A model generated the notes under the pieces. It saw nothing but the letters and a program-made list of their open reading frames with translations. It searched no databases and was not told the DNA's origin. DNA of 64,000 nucleotides from Microbacterium sp. ACRRU (GTDB lineage Bacteria > Actinomycetota > Actinomycetes > Actinomycetales > Microbacteriaceae): the NCBI RefSeq assembly GCF_022346945.1, contig NZ_JAKRNI010000009.1, positions 1 to 64,000 on the forward strand, in the 5' to 3' direction. Each line of letters opens with the position of its first letter. Within the stretch, counting starts at the first letter, position 1. The position numbers were made by a program, and so were the translations under genes. Below are positions 51,601 to 59,244 of this stretch, piece after piece.

Positions 51601-53253
51601 AAGGTGTACCCGTGGGTGGCGCGCACGCGTCACGCGACCGCCGGCGTCGGGCTCATCTCGCCCCCGCCGCACCACGACATCTACTCGATCGAAGACCTCA
51701 AGCAGCTCATCTTCGACCTCAAGCGCGCGAACCCGTCGGCCCGCATCCACACCAAGCTCGTGAGCCAGTCGGGCATCGGTGCGGTCGCGGCCGGTGTCGC
51801 GAAGGCCCTGAGCGACGTCATCCTCGTCTCCGGGCAGGACGGCGGAACGGGCGCCAGCCCGATGAACTCGCTCAAGCACGCGGGCACGCCGTGGGAGCTC
51901 GGGCTCGCCGAGACCCAGCAGACCCTGATGCTGAACGGCATGCGGGACCGCGTCGTGGTGCAGGTGGACGGCCAGATGAAGACCGGTCGCGACGTGATCA
52001 TCGGCGCGCTCCTGGGCGCCGAGGAGTTCGGTTTCGCCACCGCGCCGCTCGTCGTCTCGGGCTGCATCATGATGCGCGTCTGCCACCTCGACACGTGCCC
52101 CGTGGGAGTCGCGACCCAGAACCCGGTGCTGCGTCAGCGGTTCACGGGCAAGGCCGAGTACGTCGTGAACTTCATGGAGTTCATCGCGCAGGAGGTCCGG
52201 GAGTACCTGGCCGCCCTCGGATACCGTTCGATCGACGAGATCGTCGGGCGCTCCGAGCTGCTCGACGTCAACGGCGCGGTGGAGCACTGGAAGGCGCGGG
52301 GCCTCAACCTCGCCCCGATCCTCGAGGGGCCGCGTTTCGCCGACGACGAGCCGCGCCGCCACGGGCGCAACCAGGACCACGAACTCGACGACCACTTCGA
52401 CGTGCAGCTCATCGAACGGGCGCAGGACGTCATCGCCCACGGCGGGACCGTCGCCATCGATCTGCCCGTGCGCAACACCGCCCGTGCGGTCGGGACCATG
52501 CTCGGTCACCACGTCACGAAGGCGCACGGCGAGCACGGGCTCCCGGACGGGGCGATCGATGTGCGCCTCACGGGTTCGGCCGGACAGTCGTTGGGTGCGT
52601 TCATGCCCGCGGGCATCACGCTGCGCCTCGAAGGCGACTCGAACGACTACGTCGGCAAGGGCCTGTCGGGCGGCAAGATCGTCGTGCGTCCTCCGCGCGG
52701 ATCGACCTTCGAGGCATCCGAGAACGTGATCGCCGGAAACGTCATCGGCTACGGCGCCACCCAGGGACAGATGTTCCTGAACGGCGTCGTGGGGGAGCGG
52801 TTCCTCGTCCGCAACTCGGGCGCCACCGCGGTCGTCGAGGGCGTGGGCGACCACGCGCTGGAGTACATGACCGGTGGCCTCGCCGTCATCCTCGGGGCGA
52901 CGGGCCGCAACCTCGGCGCCGGAATGTCCGGCGGACAGGCGTACGTCTACAAGCTGGACACCGACCTGGTGAACCGGGAAGCCCTGGCATCCGGCGAACT
53001 CGAACTCGGTCCCCTCGGATCGGGGGATGCCGAGATGCTGCGCGACCTGCTCGAGAAGCACGTCGCCGAGACCGACTCCACGCTGGCCCGTCGTCTGCTC
53101 GCAGACTTCGAGGTCGAGGTGGAGAACTTCGTCCGGGTACTGCCGCGCGATTACGCCGCGGTTCTGCAGACCCGCCAGGAGGCGGTCGCCGAGGGGCTCG
53201 ACCCCGACGGCGACGTCGTCTGGACACGCATTCTGGAGGTGACGGGTGGCTGA
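48676..53253 (+). CDS. gltB: Glutamate synthase (NADPH) large subunit
   Basis: Large subunit of GOGAT (1525 aa), which makes two glutamates from glutamine and 2-oxoglutarate. After a 29-residue propeptide comes the N-terminal nucleophile Cys30 (EKDACGLAM). Domains in order: class II amidotransferase (30 to about 430), central domain, FMN-binding synthase barrel with [18 protein letters not shown] and the 3Fe-4S cysteines in [16 protein letters not shown], and the C-terminal beta-helix with [12 protein letters not shown]. The ATG at 48676 follows GAGGAC; an in-frame GTG at 48661 is less likely. The end overlaps gltD by 8 nt. Confidence 0.97.
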   Translation: MASSSRSGAVGGAFPARQGMYDPAFEKDACGLAMVATLRGEPGHDIIDLALTALRNLEHRGAIGSDAGTGDGAGILTQMPDAFLREVVGFELPPMGEYAAGMVFLPLGHEERAAQKAGIEEIARAENLHVLGWREVPTEPENLGKLAFDARPAFEQLFVSHPAVGDQPALSGIALDRRVYRLRKRARHELDAYFVSLSSRTLGYKGMVTTLQLEPFYPDLQDERFASELAVVHSRYSTNTFPSWPLAQPLRMLAHNGEINTVKGNRNWMRARQSQLESELIGDVRPLLPICTEGASDSASFDEVLELLTLTGRSLPHAIMMMVPEAYEKQAAIDPDLRAFYDYHSMQMEPWDGPAALIFTDGTLVGATLDRNGLRPGRWTETTDGLVVIGSETGVLDFAPERIKRRGRLQPGRMFLVDTAQGRIVEDEEIKKQLATLEPWQEWLDAGRVRLSELPEREHIVHPIASITRRQRTFGYTEEEVRLLLTPMGQNGAEPLGAMGSDAPVAVLSDRPRLLFDYFTQQFAQVTNPPLDSIREEVVTSLSLGLGPERNLLDWGPEHTRTVTLDFPVIDNDELAKIQHIDTALPARSSVTIRGLYRVEAGHKGLQKRLTQMCTEVDQAIEDGTEFIVLSDRDSNKDLAPIPSLLMLAAVHHHLIRKETRMKVGLVVEAGDVREVHHVATLIGYGASAVNPYLAMETVEYLVRAGFITGVTPQKAVKNLIYGLGKGVLKIMSKMGISTVSSYAGAQVFEAVGLSREFVDAYFTGTETKLGGVGLDVIAAENAARHEYAYPEDAAARAHERLWTGGEYQWRRDGAPHLFNPDTVFRLQHATRERRYDIFREYTKLIDDQAHELKTLRGLFSLRTGQRPPVPIDEVEPVSAIVKRFQTGAMSYGSISQEAHEVLAIAMNRIGGKSNTGEGGEDVERLLDPERRSAIKQVASGRFGVTSLYLTEADDIQIKLAQGAKPGEGGQLPPAKVYPWVARTRHATAGVGLISPPPHHDIYSIEDLKQLIFDLKRANPSARIHTKLVSQSGIGAVAAGVAKALSDVILVSGQDGGTGASPMNSLKHAGTPWELGLAETQQTLMLNGMRDRVVVQVDGQMKTGRDVIIGALLGAEEFGFATAPLVVSGCIMMRVCHLDTCPVGVATQNPVLRQRFTGKAEYVVNFMEFIAQEVREYLAALGYRSIDEIVGRSELLDVNGAVEHWKARGLNLAPILEGPRFADDEPRRHGRNQDHELDDHFDVQLIERAQDVIAHGGTVAIDLPVRNTARAVGTMLGHHVTKAHGEHGLPDGAIDVRLTGSAGQSLGAFMPAGITLRLEGDSNDYVGKGLSGGKIVVRPPRGSTFEASENVIAGNVIGYGATQGQMFLNGVVGERFLVRNSGATAVVEGVGDHALEYMTGGLAVILGATGRNLGAGMSGGQAYVYKLDTDLVNREALASGELELGPLGSGDAEMLRDLLEKHVAETDSTLARRLLADFEVEVENFVRVLPRDYAAVLQTRQEAVAEGLDPDGDVVWTRILEVTGG

Positions 53254-54712
53254 CCCGAAAGGCTTTCTCAAGGTCACGGAGCGTGAGCTCCCCAAGCGGC
53301 GCCCCGTGCCCGTTCGCATCATGGACTGGAAAGAGGTGTACGAGCCGGGCGACTCGGCCGTCATCCGCCGCCAGGCCGGACGCTGCATGGACTGCGGCAT
53401 CCCGTTCTGTCACAAGGGCTGTCCGCTGGGCAACCTCATTCCCGAGTGGAACGACCTCACGTGGCGCGGGGAGGGTCGCGCGGCGATCGAGCGGCTGCAC
53501 GCCACGAACAACTTCCCGGAGTTCACGGGCCGTCTGTGCCCCGCGCCCTGCGAGAGCTCGTGCGTGCTGGGCATCAACCAGCCCGCGGTGACGATCAAGC
53601 AGGTCGAGGTCTCGATCATCGACGAGGCGTTCTCGAACGGGTGGGTCGAGCCCGAGCCGCCCGAGCGTCTCACCGGCAAGACCGTGGCCGTCGTCGGCTC
53701 GGGACCCGCGGGCCTGGCCGCGGCGCAGCAGCTCACGCGCGCCGGCCACACCGTCGCGGTGTACGAGCGCGACGACCGGATCGGCGGACTGCTGCGCTAC
53801 GGCATCCCGGACTTCAAGATGGAGAAGCGCCACCTCGAACTGCGGCTTCGGCAGATGCAGGCCGAGGGCACTCGCTTCCGCGCGGGCGTCGAGATCGGCA
53901 CCGACATCTCGTGGAGCGACCTGCGCGCCCGTTACGACGCCGTCGTGGTGGCCACGGGTTCGACCGTGCCGCGTGACCTCGCGATCCCGGGCCGCGACCT
54001 CGACGGTGTCCACTTCGCCATGGAGTACCTCGTCGAGGGCAACAAGGCCGTCGCGGGCGACCAGATCCCGCAGCAGATCACCGCCGAAGGCAAGCACGTC
54101 GTCGTCATCGGTGGTGGCGACACCGGCGCGGACTGCATCGGCACGGCGCACCGTCAGGGTGCGCTGAGCGTGACGAACCTCGCGATCGGCAAGCAGCCCC
54201 CGTCGGAGCGACCGATGGACCAGCCGTGGCCGATGATGCCGAACCTGTTCGAGGTCGCGTCCGCGCACGAGGAGGGGGGCGAACGCACCTATCTCGCGTC
54301 CACCGTGGAGTTCCTCGGCAACGAGGCGGGGGAGGTGCGCGCACTGCGCGTGGCCGAGACCGAGTACATAGACGGTCGCCGCGTACCCAAGAGCGGCACC
54401 GAGCGCGAGATCCCCGCCGACCTGGTTCTGATCGCCATGGGCTTCACCGGCCCCGAGCGGGAGAACCTGGAGCAGCAGTTGGGCGCGCAGTTCACCAACC
54501 GCGGCAACGTCGAACGCGACGCCACCTACGCCACGACCGCCCCGGGCGTGTTCGTGGCCGGTGACGCCGGGCGCGGCCAGTCGCTCATCGTGTGGGCCAT
54601 CGCCGAGGGTCGCGCCGCGGCCGCCGAGGTCGACACGTTCCTCATGGGCGAAACGGTGCTGCCTGCACCGGTGCGCCCCACCGATGTCGCCATCGGGCTT
54701 CTGCCCGCCTGA
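53246..54712 (+). CDS. gltD: Glutamate synthase small subunit
   Basis: FAD-containing subunit (488 aa) that takes electrons from NADPH and passes them to GltB. It has 4Fe-4S cysteines [17 protein letters not shown] (about 51-67) and CPAPCESSC, the FAD motif [17 protein letters not shown] (about 146-162), and the NADPH motif [13 protein letters not shown]. The GTG follows GGAGG in the gltB 3' end. A hairpin about 65 bp downstream probably ends the transcript. Confidence 0.97.
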   Translation: MADPKGFLKVTERELPKRRPVPVRIMDWKEVYEPGDSAVIRRQAGRCMDCGIPFCHKGCPLGNLIPEWNDLTWRGEGRAAIERLHATNNFPEFTGRLCPAPCESSCVLGINQPAVTIKQVEVSIIDEAFSNGWVEPEPPERLTGKTVAVVGSGPAGLAAAQQLTRAGHTVAVYERDDRIGGLLRYGIPDFKMEKRHLELRLRQMQAEGTRFRAGVEIGTDISWSDLRARYDAVVVATGSTVPRDLAIPGRDLDGVHFAMEYLVEGNKAVAGDQIPQQITAEGKHVVVIGGGDTGADCIGTAHRQGALSVTNLAIGKQPPSERPMDQPWPMMPNLFEVASAHEEGGERTYLASTVEFLGNEAGEVRALRVAETEYIDGRRVPKSGTEREIPADLVLIAMGFTGPERENLEQQLGAQFTNRGNVERDATYATTAPGVFVAGDAGRGQSLIVWAIAEGRAAAAEVDTFLMGETVLPAPVRPTDVAIGLLPA

Positions 54713-54775
54713 CGCCTGTCACGAACCTCTGGTGTCGATGCGCCGGGAGATACCGCGACGGTAGGGGCAAAGGGG

Positions 54776-54812
54776 GCGGTGGCGTCGTGGTTCATGGGCC
54801 GCACGCCACCGC
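54776..54812 (+). terminator. Hairpin after gltD
   Basis: GCGGTGGCGT (54776-54785) and ACGCCACCGC (54803-54812) are exact complements, with a further GTGG/CCGC pairing possible inside. No T-tract follows. It lies between convergent gltD and the leftward islet and could serve both directions. Nothing else is visible in the 136-bp gap. Confidence 0.55.
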
Positions 54813-54848
54813 TCACCGATCTCTGCATCTGTACGTATCTCGCTGACG

Positions 54849-55217
54849 TCAGCTCAACCAGATGATCCCGTCTGCGTCGGGAAGGCCGTCGAAGCTCTGG
54901 GCGGTTGTGTCGTAGACCTCGACGAGCTCCAAAATGATGGCGAGCGACGCCCACTCCTCGGGGTCGTCGTGTGTGACCGGGAATTCATTCCACCGAGGAT
55001 CGCCCACGCGCTCTGGTGTCACGATTCGCACTCCGAAGCGCCCGGGCCGGATCTGAGGAACACCGTCGAACACCACGCGGAGGGTCGTCCCCTCTTGAGA
55101 AACGCTGACGACCTTCATCCCGAGGAGCCCGCCGGCGGGAAACCGATCTCGCACGAACGGTGAGAAATCCAGGGACGATGGTTCTTGGCCGTCCGGGGTA
55201 ACGTCATCCTGCGACAT
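54849..55217 (-). CDS. Hypothetical protein of a lower-GC islet
   Basis: A 122-residue soluble, acidic protein with no recognised motif; it begins MSQDDVTPDGQEP and ends DADGIIWLS. A beta-rich core with RPGRFGVRIVTPERVGDPRW and a helix with EEWASLAIILELVEVYD are visible. The ATG at 55217 is chosen because it lies 14 nt inside the end of the lipoprotein gene, as expected for a coupled pair; an upstream in-frame start would overlap more. Codon use is less GC-biased than in neighbouring genes. No function can be assigned. Confidence 0.6.
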   Translation of the reverse strand: MSQDDVTPDGQEPSSLDFSPFVRDRFPAGGLLGMKVVSVSQEGTTLRVVFDGVPQIRPGRFGVRIVTPERVGDPRWNEFPVTHDDPEEWASLAIILELVEVYDTTAQSFDGLPDADGIIWLS

Positions 55218-56052
55218 CGCGAACCCATTGCGGGCAAACTGTTGGGCCGACACAGTACGCCGTGATGACACCCTTCGCGAAGTTGTCAGACTGGCGCGCG
55301 AGATCGTAGACGACCCGCACGTCCATTTGCCGGTCGATCGAGCAAGAAGCCATCCAGCATATGTATTTGATCGCGGGGGTTTGGTAATAGATGTTGGATC
55401 CGCTGACGGTGCGAGAGCGCGGGAACATGGTGGTCTTCTTGATCATGGACTGGGTCACACCATGTTTATCCCTGCTGTGGACCCATCCCCAGGTCGACGT
55501 GCCGTACCGAAGAACATTCTGAACGTACTTGTTGTCATTCCAGACGAGAAGGCGAGTGTACGCGCTCGTCGATGCGGGCGAGATCACGACTGATGCGGTC
55601 TCCACGGAGGCAGCCGTCTGCACGACGAAGTCTCTTGTTGAGGCATCCCCCGGGCGATCCCAGTTCAAAGAATGCTCTTCCCTCCCGGTCAGGCCCGCCT
55701 CCTCGAACGCCGGAACGATGTTCTGTCCGAGAGACTCAGCCTCCTCGATGAGTTCGTCGATCGGAACATCCTCGCCGAGCCGTTCCAACGAGCCACCCAT
55801 CACAGCCACTTCTACCGGTTCAGGCAGGTAAATCTCTGAACCGTCTTCGGGAACGTAAGCCGTAAGTGGTTCACCCACGTTCGCGGGAAGAACCGACTCT
55901 TTCCCCATAGGAACGTTCTCTTCAAGGGTGACGACAGTCGTCAAGTCAGAGGGCGAATTGGATGCGCCGGCACAACCCGCCAGCAACGCACTGGCCGTGA
56001 TCAGTGCGCAGAACACAAAAGTAGAACGCGAGAAAGCGTCGGGATGAAGCAA
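55204..56052 (-). CDS. Putative lipoprotein, unknown function
   Basis: A 282-residue secreted protein. The signal peptide STFVFCALITASALLAGC ends in a good lipobox (LAGC, Cys at about 27). The mature part has an acidic Pro-rich stretch (30-80), then DELIEEAESLGQNIVPAFEEAG, and an aromatic, Cys-containing C-terminus (YICWMASCSIDRQMDV, then AYCVGPTVCPQW). The four late cysteines may form disulfides. The start is TTG at 56052 with AGGAG 5 nt upstream. GC content is clearly lower than in the flanks, which suggests acquisition by transfer. No family is recognised. Confidence 0.72.
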   Translation of the reverse strand: MLHPDAFSRSTFVFCALITASALLAGCAGASNSPSDLTTVVTLEENVPMGKESVLPANVGEPLTAYVPEDGSEIYLPEPVEVAVMGGSLERLGEDVPIDELIEEAESLGQNIVPAFEEAGLTGREEHSLNWDRPGDASTRDFVVQTAASVETASVVISPASTSAYTRLLVWNDNKYVQNVLRYGTSTWGWVHSRDKHGVTQSMIKKTTMFPRSRTVSGSNIYYQTPAIKYICWMASCSIDRQMDVRVVYDLARQSDNFAKGVITAYCVGPTVCPQWVRDVAG

Positions 56053-56060
56053 GTTATCTC

Positions 56061-56288
56061 CTATCGTCCGGGGGCAAGACGCGGGCGTATGAGGCGCCTA
56101 CCGCCTTCGGACGTTAGAGCCCGTTCAGTCGCTCCGAGGCACCACATCGCCGCAATGAACGACGCAGACTGCTCCAGGATCGTCCGTAAGTTCACCCACC
56201 GGCGGAACTGGTAGGGCGGACACCCCGCCAGCAGGTCAAGGTCCACCCCAAGACGCAATGCACCGACCGCGGCAGGTGGCTGAGTCAC
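56061..56288 (-). CDS. Possible small protein upstream of the lipoprotein
   Basis: An open frame of 75 residues from GTG 56288 (VTQPPAAVGALRLGVDLDLL..., ending RLAPGR). Its TAG stop overlaps the lipoprotein's AGGAG, as in coupled operons. It has no recognised family; the other two frames on this strand are broken, and the sequence might instead be a remnant of a longer gene. The frame stays open further upstream into pyk, which is not expected to be coding. Confidence 0.3.
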   Translation of the reverse strand: MTQPPAAVGALRLGVDLDLLAGCPPYQFRRWVNLRTILEQSASFIAAMWCLGATERALTSEGGRRLIRPRLAPGR

Positions 56289-56315
56289 CAACTCACGCGG
56301 TTCTTCGACAGGCCC

Positions 56316-56321
56316 TAAGCT
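56316..56321 (+). promoter_or_regulatory. Candidate -10 box for pyk
   Basis: TAAGCT, giving a leader of about 45 nt before the pyk ATG at 56374. The leader contains CGGAG as a weak ribosome site. Confidence 0.35.
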
Positions 56322-56373
56322 GGTGAGGGCCGTTCGGCCACTTCCCGAATATCCTGACGGAGCTTGTAAACGG

Positions 56374-57819
56374 ATGAGACGCGCCAAGATCGTCGCAACC
56401 CTCGGCCCCGCCACGTCGTCGTATGAGATGGTTCGCGCCATCATCGACGCCGGGGTGGACGTCGCCCGACTGAACCTGAGCCACGGAGACTACTCCGTGC
56501 ACGATGCCAACTTCGCCAACGTGCGCAAGGCGGCGGAGGACGCGGGCCGCCCGGTCGCCGCGCTCGTCGACCTGCAGGGGCCGAAGATCCGCCTCGGAAA
56601 GTTCGAGAACGGTCCTCACGACCTCGCCGCCGGCGACATCTTCAAGATCACCATCGAAGACATCCTCGGCACGAAGGACATCGTCGGCACGACGTTCAAG
56701 GGTCTGCCGCACGACGTGAAGCCCGGTGACTTCCTGCTCATCGACGACGGCAAGGTGCGTGTCGAGGTCGTCGAGACCGACGGCACCGTCGTCACCACGC
56801 GGGTCGTCGTCGGCGGTCCGGTGTCCAACAACAAGGGCATCAACCTGCCCGGTGTGGCCGTGAACGTCCCCGCGCTCAGCGAGAAGGACGAGGCCGACCT
56901 GCGCTGGGGTCTGCGCGCCGGCGCCGACCTCATCGCCCTGTCGTTCGTGCGCGACGCGCAGGACATCGAGCGCGTGCACGAGATCATGGGCGAAGAGGGC
57001 CGGTACATCCCGGTCATCGCCAAGATCGAGAAGCCGCAGGCGGTCGACAACCTCGAAGAGATCATCGACGCGTTCGACGGCATCATGGTCGCCCGCGGCG
57101 ACCTCGGCGTCGAGCTCCCGCTCGAGGCCGTGCCGATCGTGCAGAAGCGTGCGGTGGAGCTCTGCCGCCGCATGGCGAAGCCCGTGATCGTCGCGACGCA
57201 GATGCTCGAGTCGATGATCGAGAACCCGGTTCCGACCCGCGCCGAGACCAGCGACGTCGCCAACGCCGTCCTCGACGGCGCCGATGCGGTCATGCTGTCC
57301 GGAGAGACGAGCGTCGGGGCGTACCCGGTCGTGGTCGTGGAGACCATGGCGCGCATCGTTCAGTCGACCGAGGAGCACGGTCTCGAGCGCATCGCCCCCC
57401 TGACGAACAAGCCGCGCACGCAGGGCGGCGCGATCACCCTCGCCGCCGTCGAGGTGGCCGACTTCGTGGATGCCAAGTACCTCTGCGTCTTCACCGAGTC
57501 GGGCGACTCGGCGCGCCGCATGTCGCGCCTTCGCTCCACGATTCCGATGATCGCGTTCACGCCCGAGCCCGGCATCCGCCGGCGCCTCGCGCTGACGTGG
57601 GGCGTGCGCTCGACGCTCGTCGAGCACGTGTCGCACACCGACAAGATGTTCCTCCAGGTGGACGACTACCTGCTGGCCAACGACCTCGCCAAGATCGGTG
57701 ACAAGGTCGTCGTCATCTCCGGTTCCCCTCCGGGAATCGCCGGATCCACCAACGACCTGCGCGTGCACCGCGTGGGCGATGCCGTGCACGGCGCGGCTCC
57801 CGGATATCAGGACAACTGA
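56374..57819 (+). CDS. pyk: Pyruvate kinase
   Basis: Converts phosphoenolpyruvate and ADP to pyruvate and ATP. The 481-residue enzyme has MRRAKIVATLGPATSS, ARLNLSHGDYSVH, the active-site IAKIEKPQAVDNLEEI and VARGDLGVELP, KPVIVATQMLESM, and a C-terminal regulatory domain. The ATG at 56374 matches the usual N-terminus; an upstream GTG (56323) would add 17 non-conserved residues. In related genomes pyk tends to lie near gltD, so the leftward islet at 54.8-56.3 kb interrupts that pairing. Confidence 0.96.
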   Translation: MRRAKIVATLGPATSSYEMVRAIIDAGVDVARLNLSHGDYSVHDANFANVRKAAEDAGRPVAALVDLQGPKIRLGKFENGPHDLAAGDIFKITIEDILGTKDIVGTTFKGLPHDVKPGDFLLIDDGKVRVEVVETDGTVVTTRVVVGGPVSNNKGINLPGVAVNVPALSEKDEADLRWGLRAGADLIALSFVRDAQDIERVHEIMGEEGRYIPVIAKIEKPQAVDNLEEIIDAFDGIMVARGDLGVELPLEAVPIVQKRAVELCRRMAKPVIVATQMLESMIENPVPTRAETSDVANAVLDGADAVMLSGETSVGAYPVVVVETMARIVQSTEEHGLERIAPLTNKPRTQGGAITLAAVEVADFVDAKYLCVFTESGDSARRMSRLRSTIPMIAFTPEPGIRRRLALTWGVRSTLVEHVSHTDKMFLQVDDYLLANDLAKIGDKVVVISGSPPGIAGSTNDLRVHRVGDAVHGAAPGYQDN

Positions 57820-57825
57820 CTCCGA

Positions 57826-57864
57826 CGCGCTGATCGGCCCTGTGCGCTAGGGTCGATCAGCGCG
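57826..57864 (+). terminator. Terminator hairpin of pyk containing the tRNA-Leu -10 box
   Basis: CGCGCTGATCG-g-CCCT (57826-57841) pairs with AGGG-t-CGATCAGCGCG (57849-57864): sixteen pairs, one of them G-T, around a 7-nt loop. There is no T-tract. The 3' arm contains TAGGGT (57848-57853), a plausible -10 for the tRNA gene that starts 17 nt later. Confidence 0.65.
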
Positions 57865-57870
57865 ACACCG

Positions 57871-57953
57871 GCCGGTGTGGCGGAATGGCAGACGCGGGGC
57901 ACTCAAAATGCTCTGTCCGAAAGGGCGTGTGGGTTCGAATCCCACCACCGGCA
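57871..57953 (+). tRNA. tRNA-Leu (anticodon CAA)
   Basis: An 83-nt class II tRNA. The acceptor stem is GCCGGTG (57871-57877) with CACCGGC (57946-57952) and discriminator A at 57953. The anticodon loop CTCAAAA gives CAA at 57904-57906 (codon UUG). A long variable arm follows, and the T arm is GTGGG-TTCGAAT-CCCAC. CCA is not encoded. Confidence 0.96.
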
Positions 57954-58065
57954 CGATAAGGGGTGGGCTCCGCTGCGGAGTCGCTCCGATAACCTCTTGG
58001 CCCTCGGTTGCGCAAGGGCGCCGCACAGATGCGCACCGTGACGGTGTTCATCGCACCCACAGTCT

Positions 58066-58077
58066 TAGGATGGAACC
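58066..58077 (+). promoter_or_regulatory. -10 box and leaderless start of the ANTAR regulator
   Basis: TAGGAT at 58066-58071, 6 nt, then the GTG at 58078. The 124-bp gap after the tRNA also holds a small CTCCG/CGGAG hairpin (57968-57980). Confidence 0.5.
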
Positions 58078-58698
58078 GTGACAGATCACGAAGCCGCGCC
58101 GGCGAGCGCGCCCACCGCACCCCGTCGCGTCGTCGTGGCGGAAGACGAGTCGCTGATTCGTCTCGACATCGTCGAGATCCTCCGCGATAACGGCTTCGAC
58201 GTCGTCGGTGAGGCCGGTGACGGCGAGACCGCCGTCCAGCTGGCCACCGAGCTGCGCCCCGACCTGGTCATCATGGATGTCAAGATGCCGCAGCTCGACG
58301 GCATCAGCGCGGCCGAGAAGCTCAGCAAGAACCACATCGCCCCGGTCGTGCTCCTGACGGCGTTCAGCCAGAAGGAGCTCGTGGAGCGTGCGAGCGAGGC
58401 GGGCGCGCTGGCGTACGTCGTCAAGCCGTTCACGCCGAACGATCTGCTTCCCGCGATCGAGATCGCCCTGGCCCGCTACGAGCAGATCATCACGCTCGAG
58501 GCAGAGGTGGCCGACATGGTCGAGCGCTTCGAGACGCGGAAGCTCGTCGACCGCGCCAAGGGCCTGCTCAACGAGAAGATGGGGCTTTCCGAGCCCGAAG
58601 CGTTCCGCTGGATCCAGAAGGCCTCCATGGACCGTCGCCTCACCATGCAGGACGTGGCGAAGGCCATCATCGAGCAGCTCGCGCCCAAGAAAAGCTGA
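58078..58698 (+). CDS. Response regulator with ANTAR RNA-binding output domain
   Basis: A 206-residue two-domain regulator. The receiver (about 16-135) has the acidic pocket AEDES (about 21-25), the phosphoacceptor Asp67 in LVIMDVKMPQ, Thr in LLTAFS, and Lys in VVKPFTPND. A helix then leads to an ANTAR domain (about 145-202: RKLVDRAKGLLNEKMGLSEPEAF and onwards), which binds paired RNA hairpins to prevent termination. It resembles mycobacterial PdtaR. No histidine kinase is adjacent, so its partner is encoded elsewhere. Its place between pyk and polA is conserved in actinobacteria. Confidence 0.93.
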   Translation: MTDHEAAPASAPTAPRRVVVAEDESLIRLDIVEILRDNGFDVVGEAGDGETAVQLATELRPDLVIMDVKMPQLDGISAAEKLSKNHIAPVVLLTAFSQKELVERASEAGALAYVVKPFTPNDLLPAIEIALARYEQIITLEAEVADMVERFETRKLVDRAKGLLNEKMGLSEPEAFRWIQKASMDRRLTMQDVAKAIIEQLAPKKS

Positions 58699-58716
58699 AC
58701 CCCCGTCATCCGAAGA

Positions 58717-58745
58717 GGGATGCCACCGCGGTGGCATCCCTTTTT
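58717..58745 (+). terminator. Perfect palindromic terminator after the ANTAR regulator
   Basis: A 24-bp perfect palindrome from GGGATGCCACCG to CGGTGGCATCCC (58717-58740), directly followed by TTTTT. It is the only hairpin with a true T-tract in the window. It lies between convergent genes. Confidence 0.9.
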
Positions 58746-58753
58746 CGTTGGGC

Positions 58754-59185
58754 TCAGCGGGCCGGGGCGTCCTTGATCAGATTGGTGATGCGGATCGTCG
58801 AGCATCGGCGGCCCTGTTCGTCGGAGACGGCGATCTCGTGGACGGTGAGGGAGCGGCCGAGGTGGATCGGCGTGCAGACCCCCGTGACGATGCCCGAGGT
58901 GGCCGAACGGGTGTGTGTCGCGTTGATGTCGATGCCGACGGCCAGACGCCCGGCACCGGCGTACAGGTTCGCGGCCATCGAGCCCAGCGATTCTCCGAGC
59001 ACGACGTAGGCGCCGCCGTGGAGCAGCCCGACGGGCTGCGTGTTGCCCTCGACCGGCATCGTGGCGACGCTGCGCTCGACCGAGAACTCGACCCACTCGA
59101 TGCCCATCTTCTCGGCGAGAGCGCCCATTCCGCGCTGCTTGGCCCAGTCGAGTCCGGAGGTGGTGTCGGGGGTCGTGGAGGTCAT
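58754..59185 (-). CDS. Hotdog-fold thioesterase (PaaI/YdiI-like)
   Basis: A 143-residue acyl-CoA thioesterase of the hotdog superfamily. The helix signature NTQPVGLLHGGAYVVLGES (about 48-66) and VGIDINATHTRSATSG (about 83-98) are typical. The substrate is unknown; relatives act on aromatic or menaquinone-pathway CoA esters such as DHNA-CoA. It is divergent from polA (59-bp gap) and convergent with the ANTAR gene. The ATG at 59185 follows a GAAGG ribosome site. Confidence 0.88.
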   Translation of the reverse strand: MTSTTPDTTSGLDWAKQRGMGALAEKMGIEWVEFSVERSVATMPVEGNTQPVGLLHGGAYVVLGESLGSMAANLYAGAGRLAVGIDINATHTRSATSGIVTGVCTPIHLGRSLTVHEIAVSDEQGRRCSTIRITNLIKDAPAR

Positions 59186-59232
59186 CGTCGCCTTCGAGAA
59201 GCCGGGGCCGGGGGAGTGTCCGTGGTTCTCGT

Positions 59233-59244
59233 TACGCTGGACGA
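59233..59244 (+). promoter_or_regulatory. -10 box and leaderless start of polA
   Basis: TACGCT at 59233-59238, 6 nt, then the GTG of polA at 59245. There is no ribosome site before the GTG. Confidence 0.55.

Noticed and set aside
56061..56300. Remnant of an insertion sequence beside the islet
   Set aside because: No terminal inverted repeats, target duplication or DDE-type motif could be found; kept only as a possible small ORF.
57857..58120. Minus-strand ORF over the tRNA-Leu gene
   Set aside because: The region folds as a complete tRNA on the plus strand; the ORF is its mirror.
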